A stretch of 20,988 nucleotides of DNA from Candidatus Sumerlaeota bacterium. Lineage in GTDB: Bacteria > Sumerlaeota > Sumerlaeia > JADFCT01. Under the pieces are notes generated by a model. It saw only the letters and a program-made list of their open reading frames with translations, ran no database searches and was not told where the DNA came from. The stretch is from positions 1-20,988 of the forward strand of contig JAPLSP010000665.1 of the NCBI GenBank assembly GCA_026398575.1, read 5' to 3'. Below, piece after piece: positions 1 to 5,934 of this stretch. The translations under genes and the position numbers were made by a program. Position 1 is the stretch's first letter. Each line of letters begins with the position of its first letter.

Positions 1-1163
1 ATCACGGATGGCAGCATGGCGCCCGTGGCCGTTACGTGGTGGATCATGACGTTCTTGAGCGAGCCAGGTTGGGCGTTGACCTTGTCGCGCAGTCGGGCGC
101 CCAGGCGGATGAAGATTGGCGCGCGCGCGTTCTTCATGACGATATTGGAGACCGCAACGTTCGAGACATTGCCGCCGTCCACCGTTTCGATGGCGACGCC
201 GGAAATGGCGCGCATCTTCGGTTCACCCGGATCGTTATAGATCACGGAATTCGAGAAAACGATATTCTCAAAGCCTTCCTTTGTCTCCGTCCCCATTTTG
301 AATGCATTGCACGTGGTCGTGAGGATGCAATTCGTGATGGAGATATTGCGCGACATGCGCCGCATACCAAGATCGTCGGTGTTCTTTAGGACGATGGCGT
401 CGTCGCCGGTGGAGATGACGCAATTCGAGATCGCGACGTCGCGGCTGGCGTCAATGTCCAGGCCGTCGGTGTTGGGCCCTTCGAGCGGATTGCGGATCGT
501 GACGCCGTCTATCCTCGCGCTGTCGCAGGCCAGCAGATGGATCGTCCATCCGGGCGCGTTCTCGATCCGCACGTCGCGAATCGAAATATCCCTGCACTCG
601 ACAAACTGCGCCAGCGGCGACGGGCGCGGCTTGGGTCTCAGCCAGAATTGCGCAACCTCGCCCCAGCCGGCGCGCTCGCGGCCAATGACTTGCTTCTCTT
701 CGCGAACCCAATAAGCCGGCCCCGAGCCGTCAATCCGCCCGCCGCCCGCCAGCCCGATATTGTGCGCGCCACGGGCATAGATCAAATGCTTGGCGGCATA
801 ATCCGCGAGACTGGGACTGCCCAGCAGCGTCGCGCCTGAATCCAGGTAGAGCGTGACGTTGCTTTTCAGAACGATGCCGCCGCTCAAGAACGTCCCAGAG
901 GTGAGACACACCATCCCCCCGCCCGCCGCGGCGCAGGCGTCAATGGCTTTCTGAATGGCGGCGGTATCGGTCGTCTTTCCATCGCCGGCGGCGCCGAAAC
1001 GGCGGGCATCGAATATGTTGGCAGCCTGCGCCGCGAACGCAGACGAAGACGGAAGCGCGGGAGACAAGCGCGCGTTGTCGGCGAACTGCCCAGCCGCATA
1101 TTGCGATAATCCCAGCGATAGGGCGGATAGGGCGAATAGGACTGATGCGGGACATGATCGCAT
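1..1163 (-). CDS. GH28 polygalacturonase-like protein, C-terminus beyond left edge
   Basis: Secreted glycoside hydrolase of family 28 (right-handed parallel beta-helix), expected to hydrolyse galacturonan or rhamnogalacturonan-type linkages outside the cytoplasm. The frame is open for 387 codons to the left edge, so the C-terminus is missing. The start at 1163 is supported by GGAGG nine bases upstream and a signal peptide (MRSCPASVLFALSALSLG). An N-terminal pectate-lyase-fold entry motif (FDARRFGAAGDGKTTDT) begins near residue 45. Catalytic-type motifs NTDGLDID (N231-D233) and TGDDAIVLK (D254, D255) provide the three acidic residues of the family, followed by repeated 'NxxISNxxI' coils. The usual GHG and RIK motifs are not seen: CNAFKMGTET (C285 onward) and GVAIET (323-327) stand in their places. 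Family assignment is firm; substrate is not. Confidence 0.88.
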   Translation of the reverse strand, partial: MRSCPASVLFALSALSLGLSQYAAGQFADNARLSPALPSSSAFAAQAANIFDARRFGAAGDGKTTDTAAIQKAIDACAAAGGGMVCLTSGTFLSGGIVLKSNVTLYLDSGATLLGSPSLADYAAKHLIYARGAHNIGLAGGGRIDGSGPAYWVREEKQVIGRERAGWGEVAQFWLRPKPRPSPLAQFVECRDISIRDVRIENAPGWTIHLLACDSARIDGVTIRNPLEGPNTDGLDIDASRDVAISNCVISTGDDAIVLKNTDDLGMRRMSRNISITNCILTTTCNAFKMGTETKEGFENIVFSNSVIYNDPGEPKMRAISGVAIETVDGGNVSNVAVSNIVMKNARAPIFIRLGARLRDKVNAQPGSLKNVMIHHVTATGAMLPSV

Positions 1164-1243
1164 AGTGCGCTGCCTCCGATGTTCTAAGACTTCCGATGTT
1201 CCTTCGATGAAGAAAAACGAATATCTTGTCACGGCATCCTCCG

Positions 1244-1657
1244 TTATGCGTTCGGCGCGCGATGATTCTCGCTCTCAGCCAGCACTTCCTTGAGTTTGCG
1301 GTCATTGATGGCGGATTTGATTGCTGCCACGATTTCGTCTGCAGCCGGGACGTGCCGGCGGGCGATTCGCAGCCTGAATTCGCCGGCTTCCGCATTGGGA
1401 ACCTGGGCGGCAGCCTGCAAATCCGAAATGCGAACGATAAGAGTGCGGCGCAGAAAGCGATTTCGAAACGCGAAGGATTCTATCTGCTCCACCGGGAATG
1501 AAACCTTGGTGTAATCCGATTTGATTACGCCGAAGACACTGTCGGCTTTGCGGAATTCCATCAGCAACGTCGCGCCGTCGAATGTGAGTATCCCTTCGGC
1601 TTCTCCAAATCCGCCCCAGATATCTCCGATTTTGAATGGCGATGTCAGCTTGGGCAT
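1244..1657 (-). CDS. Small PH-like hypothetical protein
   Basis: A 137-residue soluble protein with no signal peptide or membrane segment. The start MPKLTSP at 1657 is preferred over the ATG seven codons upstream because AAGGAG lies nine bases before it. The first ~90 residues alternate short hydrophobic strands (GILTFDGATLLMEFR, YTKVSFPVEQIESFAFR, TLIVRISDLQAAAQVP) and end in an amphipathic helix (AADEIVAAIKSAIN). That order resembles the bacterial PH-like folds found in small proteins of unknown role. It lies 80 bp upstream of the GH28 gene on the same strand and could be co-transcribed. It is the only apparently cytoplasmic small protein among exported hydrolases. Function is unknown; the fold suggestion is inference. 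Confidence 0.7.
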   Translation of the reverse strand: MPKLTSPFKIGDIWGGFGEAEGILTFDGATLLMEFRKADSVFGVIKSDYTKVSFPVEQIESFAFRNRFLRRTLIVRISDLQAAAQVPNAEAGEFRLRIARRHVPAADEIVAAIKSAINDRKLKEVLAESENHRAPNA

Positions 1658-1694
1658 ATCCAGTCGCTCCTTGCGCATGAGTCGCGCTCAAAGA

Positions 1695-1708
1695 TATTTG
1701 CGCAATGA
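1695..1708. promoter_or_regulatory. TTGCGCAA palindrome upstream of the PH-like gene (candidate operator)
   Basis: The core TTGCGCAA (1698-1705) lies about 40 bases upstream of the start at 1657. The same core occurs at 4096-4103 upstream of the PmoA-like gene. A palindrome with a central CG is typical of LacI-type operators, but a copy also occurs inside the GH28 coding region near 648, so this is weak evidence. Confidence 0.2.
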
Positions 1709-1741
1709 ATTGCTTCCTCTTCTAGCGCAGAGGGTAATCCT

Positions 1742-2824
1742 TTAGCGCAGAGGAATCTGAATATTATAGGAATGCTCGCGCTTGGCGGTTTCGTCCACGG
1801 CGAAGAACAACACGGCGGGCTTGCCGTCTTCGATGTAGAGCTGGGGGCGTTCGAGCGAATTCATCTTCTGCCGCCGCCCATCCGCCCAAACAACTTCGGT
1901 CGTCGCCACCAAAGGATGCTTTGACAGCTTCCAATCCAATCCGTCCTTGGACTCGAACAGCGCAGTGGATTTTCCCTGGCCGGTAAAATGCCCGGCGTTG
2001 TCTTTGACGATCGCCCAATAGCGGTCGCCCATGAACCAGATGAAGGGGTCCTCGGCGGCAAACGCCACCCCCTCTTTCACAAAAACCGGCTGAGGATGTT
2101 TTTTGAAAGGACCGAGCGGACTGTCGCCGGTCGCCACGGCATGGAAGACTGGACCGCCGAAGGGCAGTTTGTTTTTGTCTCCGACGGCCTTATATACCAG
2201 CAGATAGCCGCCATCGGGCCGCTCGGTCGCGCTGGGATTGGAGCAGCAGAGCGCGTCGTAAAAGCCGGGCGTCGGTTCGATCAGTGGCTTATCCATCCGG
2301 CGCCAGGGACCATCGGGGCTGTCGGCCTCCGCGACTCCGATTCTTTGATTATTGCGATGCGTCCAATTCAGCGTGGCCATGGCTTTGCCGTCGCCGGTGT
2401 TGCCCATGTAGTAGAGATAATACTTGGCGCCGAAGCGATGGACGTTGGGATTGTGCGTGCAAAGGCCGTCCCAATATTCCTTGCCGCGCGCGGGCAGCGC
2501 CACGTCTTTGTGTTGATAAGGGCCGGTGGGCTTGTCGGCGACGGCGTGGGCGATTTCGGAATGCGTGACCCACGCGTAGTGCCCCAGTTTGCGCGGCCAG
2601 CGGGAATAATAGAGATGATATTTGCCATCGTCGCCGCGCACCATCGTGCCGCACCAGATGTAGTAATTTTCGTCAATGAATTTGGCCGTCAGCGGAACCG
2701 GCTGAATCATCGCGGCGATATCGAGGTCTTCCGTCGAGGAAGTTTTTTCTTCGGCGGCGCCCGGCGAAACGAGCAGGCAGCCAAATACGCAAGTCCAGGA
2801 TATCTGCCATAGTCCTGTTTTCAT
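1742..2824 (-). CDS. Secreted GH43-like five-bladed propeller protein
   Basis: A 360-residue exported protein of the GH43/GH62/GH32/GH68 beta-propeller type, likely acting on arabinose- or xylose-containing side chains or related oligosaccharides. The start at 2824 (MKTGLWQISW) has AGGAG seven bases upstream and gives a signal peptide; a longer frame reaching 2941 would only translate tandem-repeat DNA. Blade-like repeats are visible: GKYHLYYSRWP (~67), GAKYYLYYMGNT (~132), GGYLLVYKAV (~205), EDPFIWFMGDRYWAIVKD (~248) and a final RPQLYIEDGKPAVLFFA. The internal phrases TGPYQHKD, DGPWRRMD and LGPFKKH are the 'GPW' inter-blade signatures of these enzymes. WCGTMV near residue 57 may carry an active-site acid equivalent, but I cannot assign catalytic residues. 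The exact family is uncertain; the fold is well supported. Confidence 0.8.
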   Translation of the reverse strand: MKTGLWQISWTCVFGCLLVSPGAAEEKTSSTEDLDIAAMIQPVPLTAKFIDENYYIWCGTMVRGDDGKYHLYYSRWPRKLGHYAWVTHSEIAHAVADKPTGPYQHKDVALPARGKEYWDGLCTHNPNVHRFGAKYYLYYMGNTGDGKAMATLNWTHRNNQRIGVAEADSPDGPWRRMDKPLIEPTPGFYDALCCSNPSATERPDGGYLLVYKAVGDKNKLPFGGPVFHAVATGDSPLGPFKKHPQPVFVKEGVAFAAEDPFIWFMGDRYWAIVKDNAGHFTGQGKSTALFESKDGLDWKLSKHPLVATTEVVWADGRRQKMNSLERPQLYIEDGKPAVLFFAVDETAKREHSYNIQIPLR

Positions 2825-2880
2825 TGTATTGCTCCTGGCAGTTGCTCCATCCAGCTTTGGCAGGCGGCATTTTCTGGACG

Positions 2881-2941
2881 AACGTGGACCAGCACGGACA
2901 AACACGGACTGACACTGACCAACACGGACTGACACTGACAA
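2881..2941. repeat. Tandem repeat, 20-bp unit, between PmoA-like and GH43-like genes
   Basis: The unit AACACGGACTGACACTGACC occurs at 2901-2920 and again with one change at 2921-2940, preceded by degenerate 10-bp half units (AACGTGGACC, AGCACGGACA). It fills most of the gap between the two genes and looks like a slippage-prone intergenic array. Confidence 0.85.
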
Positions 2942-2950
2942 ACAGCCTTG

Positions 2951-4063
2951 TCATTTCAATACTGGTTCCTTGGGGGCTTCTGTTTTCTTGGGCGCCGCTT
3001 CCTTCTTGGGTTTGGCCGGCTTTTCGGCTGCATTGGCATCCTTGGGCGCGGCGGCGGCTTTGGGCGCGGATTTCGGCGCCGATGAAACCACGGATGTTTT
3101 TGGGACGGGTGTTGGGCTCTTGGCGCCGATATATTCATCCCAGCATTTCTCGATCATGTCTATCGCGGGCATCTCGCCTTCCGCAATCAGGAACCGATAC
3201 TTGATAGTCAGCGCCTCGCCCGACTTGATCGCGCTCTTGAAGAATGCGCCAAAGCGCGCGTAGTCGCGATAGGCGGAGAACTTTGTGTTCTTCGGATTGT
3301 CGGGGTGATTCATCTCGACAACGCTGTAGCGTTTGCTGTTGAGGGTAAAGGTCTCGCCCACCCACGGATAATCGAGGTCCGCCGTCGGCTTGGCGCCTTC
3401 CTTCGGGAAGACATAGACGGTCTCTTTCGGGATGACTTCATTGGCGGGGCGAAAGTGAACGCCCGAATGCTCGGGATCGCCGTCGAGGGTCACGTCGCCA
3501 TTGGGCGCTTTGAGTTTCGCACTGAAATCCACCAGGATGCGCCCTGGGGCCGGCGCGCGGCGGATCGTCATCGTGCGCTCCTCTTCGATGATCGGCTTGC
3601 CGGATTCGTCGTTCCAATTCGTGAGCGAGACGATCGTCGCCTGATCGGCGGAGGCTTTTTGTTCGAGGAATTTCTGGTGGACGATTTCGCCACCCTTCAT
3701 GTGCCAGCGGTCATAGGTCTTGCCGCCAAAGCCGATTTTGTTCCATCCGATGAAGATGCCGCGATGATGCGTATATTGTCCGCCCGGGCCTTTGGTGATG
3801 GGCGCCTTGCCCTCGGCGTCGAAGACGTGCAGATACGGTTTGTAAGTTTCGTTGAGTTTCGCCGACGAGGATTTGTCGTATGCATACATATAACGGGCGG
3901 CGATTTTGCCATCGAGCAGAATGTCGAGATATTCGCCCTTCTTGTCGTTAAACGAAAAACCATTCTGCTCTTGAGCCGCCACTGTGACAGACATTTGCAT
4001 GGCGCCCGCTGCAATGGCCATGGCCAATAAACAGCGGATTGCATACACGCGCGTTATCTTCAT
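2951..4063 (-). CDS. PmoA-family (DUF6807) secreted protein with Lys/Ala/Pro tail
   Basis: A 370-residue exported protein of the family annotated 'PmoA' (DUF6807), common beside glycosidases and oxidoreductases in Planctomycetes-like genomes; its biochemical role is not established and it is not a methane monooxygenase subunit. A signal peptide precedes AQEQNGFSFND. Family signatures include YKPYLHVFDAEGKAPIT, THHRGIFIGWNK (with a His pair, ~98), YDRWHMKGGEIVHQKF, HSGVHFRPANEV and WVGETFTLNSKRYSVVEMNHPDNPKNTKFSAYRDYARFG split across ~235-275, ending FGAFFKSAIKSGEALTIKYRF. The last ~58 residues (from 313) are a low-complexity tail of Ala, Pro and Lys with KPAKPKKEAAPKK. The start at 4063 has AAGGA about eight bases upstream. 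It may share transcription with the GH43-like gene 126 bp downstream. Confidence 0.85.
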   Translation of the reverse strand: MKITRVYAIRCLLAMAIAAGAMQMSVTVAAQEQNGFSFNDKKGEYLDILLDGKIAARYMYAYDKSSSAKLNETYKPYLHVFDAEGKAPITKGPGGQYTHHRGIFIGWNKIGFGGKTYDRWHMKGGEIVHQKFLEQKASADQATIVSLTNWNDESGKPIIEEERTMTIRRAPAPGRILVDFSAKLKAPNGDVTLDGDPEHSGVHFRPANEVIPKETVYVFPKEGAKPTADLDYPWVGETFTLNSKRYSVVEMNHPDNPKNTKFSAYRDYARFGAFFKSAIKSGEALTIKYRFLIAEGEMPAIDMIEKCWDEYIGAKSPTPVPKTSVVSSAPKSAPKAAAAPKDANAAEKPAKPKKEAAPKKTEAPKEPVLK

Positions 4064-4092
4064 AACATTTTCCTTTCGCAGAAATTAGAATT

Positions 4093-4106
4093 TTATTGCG
4101 CAATAA
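4093..4106. promoter_or_regulatory. 14-bp perfect palindrome upstream of PmoA-like gene (candidate operator)
   Basis: TTATTGCGCAATAA is a perfect palindrome 29 bases before the start at 4063, in an AT-rich gap of 161 bp. Its position and symmetry fit a repressor site, possibly LacI-type. No regulator gene is present in the window to pair with it. Confidence 0.3.
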
Positions 4107-4224
4107 TTTATGGGCGGATCATGCCGAAAAAAAGAGAGGGGAATCAAGCGCCACGTTGCAGACAATCCTGACTTCAATGCCTGAAATATTTCCTCTATTG
4201 ATTGAGCAAACCGGCATCGAAGGT

Positions 4225-5664
4225 TTATTGAGCGCCCCTGGGCATTTGAGGCCGAGGCCCTGGCGCGGACGATGGGGCGCCGGGATAGATAACCTCATCC
4301 AGATTGGCATTGAAATTTTTCGCCTGCGCGCGGTCGGCAGCTTCGCAAACGGCGGCGCAGACATACAGCGCAATCGGCGGTCCTGCCGGTTCGAGCGCCT
4401 CGACAATATTCGAACGATCATAAGCCTTGCCGGCTTCGTTATCACTAAATGCGCGCAGGGGTTTCCGCGGCAAGCCCTGCGGCGATTGCAGGAGTCTATC
4501 CATATAGGCGCGGTCGCAATTCAGCCGCACAAACCGCGCGCCGGCTTTGCGGAATCCTTCCACTTGCGCCAGAATATGGGGGTGATCGGGAGCGGCTTGG
4601 ACGTGGTCGCGTTCGCCGGCATATACAATCACCGCGACATCGGGACAATTTTTCACTGCTTCCGAGAGGCTCGTGACTCCATCGCGCCAGCGCCAAAACT
4701 CTTCGCCCTCCGAAAGCGAAGGGACGTGCGAAGGACGCGCGCCCTTGTATAAATTCCGCCGCTCGGCTTCTTTCAGCAGGCGGGGCGAGTAGTAGGCCTT
4801 GAGGCCGGCGCCGGCATCGCACATCAGCGCATTGACCGCGTAGTCCTTGTCTTTGGTAAATTGGCCATCGCCATCCACGTCAAAAAAGAGCGCGCCTTTC
4901 AGGCCTTCTGCGCTCTGCGGCAGTCGCCGGAAAAAGAAAGGCGCCTCGTTCGGCGACCAGGCGAGTTTCGCCAGATCGAGTATTCCTGTCTTGGGGTCAT
5001 ACGCCGGATTGAGGCCCATCTCGAATCCACCGAGTTCCGCGTTGACGGCGCCTTCGCCATAAGGCGATTCCATCGAGACATAGAACGCCAGATCGGGAAA
5101 CTCTTTGCCATGCGCCGCCATGACCATGCTGCAGGCGTTGCCGCCATTGCTCGAACCGATGATGCCGCAATTCGAGGTCAGCACTTTCACGTCTTTGACG
5201 ATGTCACCGATCTTGCGCCCGTCCTTGCAGGCGATGCGCCCCGTCGCAAAGCGGATCACGTCGGCCAGCGCCCGGACGCACTTGGGGCCGCGATAGTCGT
5301 AGGTTCCGCCGCTGGCCGTTTCGCCGCGCCCGCCGCCGGGAAACGCGAAGTAAATTTCCACGAATCCAAGTCCGATATATTCCGGCGGTCCGGCGGCATC
5401 CCCCGCCTGCACGCCACCTTGAACGTGGATCACCACCGGCGCGCCCTCGTCATAACGCGCCTGCTTCGGCGCCAGCACGCGCACGGCCACGCCGCGATCT
5501 CCAGCCGTCTCGCACGGCACAAAGCAAACTGTCCCCTGGAGAGCAAATTCTGGAGGACGAGGTAAGCGTCCATCGCCAAGCGGCGCGCGCTGCGGTTGGG
5601 CCGCGGCGCCATTGGCCAACAGCATCAATGCTGCTATGAACAAATATGGAACGAAAGAGGCCAT
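4225..5664 (-). CDS. Secreted alpha/beta-fold serine hydrolase
   Basis: A 479-residue exported hydrolase. A signal peptide (MASFVPYLFIAALMLLANGAAA) is followed by an alpha/beta core. An oxyanion-type segment PVVIHVQGG is near 76-84. The nucleophile elbow is GSSNGGN with Ser172, after strand VLTSNCGIIG. A candidate acid lies in VIVYAGERDHV (Asp353), with nearby His residues in DHPHI. An insert between core strands carries DVDGDGQFTKDKD (262-274), which matches an EF-hand-like calcium loop. The role could be an esterase removing acyl groups from pectin or xylan, consistent with GH28 and GH10 nearby, but the substrate is inference. No clear Shine-Dalgarno motif sits before 5664; an AAGGTG is too far upstream. 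The start is kept because the signal peptide begins there, four bases after an upstream stop codon. Confidence 0.78.
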   Translation of the reverse strand: MASFVPYLFIAALMLLANGAAAQPQRAPLGDGRLPRPPEFALQGTVCFVPCETAGDRGVAVRVLAPKQARYDEGAPVVIHVQGGVQAGDAAGPPEYIGLGFVEIYFAFPGGGRGETASGGTYDYRGPKCVRALADVIRFATGRIACKDGRKIGDIVKDVKVLTSNCGIIGSSNGGNACSMVMAAHGKEFPDLAFYVSMESPYGEGAVNAELGGFEMGLNPAYDPKTGILDLAKLAWSPNEAPFFFRRLPQSAEGLKGALFFDVDGDGQFTKDKDYAVNALMCDAGAGLKAYYSPRLLKEAERRNLYKGARPSHVPSLSEGEEFWRWRDGVTSLSEAVKNCPDVAVIVYAGERDHVQAAPDHPHILAQVEGFRKAGARFVRLNCDRAYMDRLLQSPQGLPRKPLRAFSDNEAGKAYDRSNIVEALEPAGPPIALYVCAAVCEAADRAQAKNFNANLDEVIYPGAPSSAPGPRPQMPRGAQ

Positions 5665-5667
5665 AAG

Positions 5668-5934
5668 CTATTTATAATCTTCACCTTCCGCTTGGGCGAG
5701 CAATGATGATATGCAATCGAGATTATAGCCGGGCCGCAAGCCCATCGCGTGTGGCTTCATACGATAGCGACGCGACTTAACGGGTTTTTCAACGCGATCG
5801 AGATTCATTCGAAGCGTTTCATGAACTGCAGCTTTTCTAGGTTTGCTCAACTTGGGCGCCAAGGCTCGAGTCCTATCCGAAAAATAATCATTTTTAATAC
5901 GCGGGATAATCCTCCTTATCCCGCTTCGGCTCAA
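5668..5934 (-). pseudogene. VapB-like antitoxin fossil
   Basis: An 88-codon frame lies between the GH97 and the hydrolase and overlaps the GH97 3' end by 41 bases. Its second half (KAAVHETLR, then KSRRYRMKPHAMGLRPGYN, then LLAQAEGEDYK) resembles the C-terminal tail of VapB antitoxins that pair with PIN-domain toxins. The usual N-terminal strand ('MxTTLxIDDxL') is absent, and the first ~40 residues look unrelated and basic. The stop codon falls four bases before the hydrolase start, which is where a VapC gene would normally begin, but no PIN gene follows. I read this as a remnant; it could also be an intact small unknown gene. The family resemblance comes from memory, not an alignment. Confidence 0.45.

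Noticed and set aside
1988..2812. Plus-strand frame of 274 codons opposite the GH43-like gene
   Set aside because: The minus-strand propeller repeats and signal peptide are convincing; the opposite frame has no recognisable features. The same applies to the plus-strand frames at 3305-4030, 9838-10857, 13632-14855 and 16452-17495.
2881..2941. Possible CRISPR array
   Set aside because: The units are directly abutting 20-bp copies without unique spacers, and no cas gene is present.
2951..4063. Methane or ammonia monooxygenase subunit, as the PmoA family name suggests
   Set aside because: The protein is soluble and exported with no membrane helices. The name is historical for DUF6807 and does not indicate monooxygenase function.
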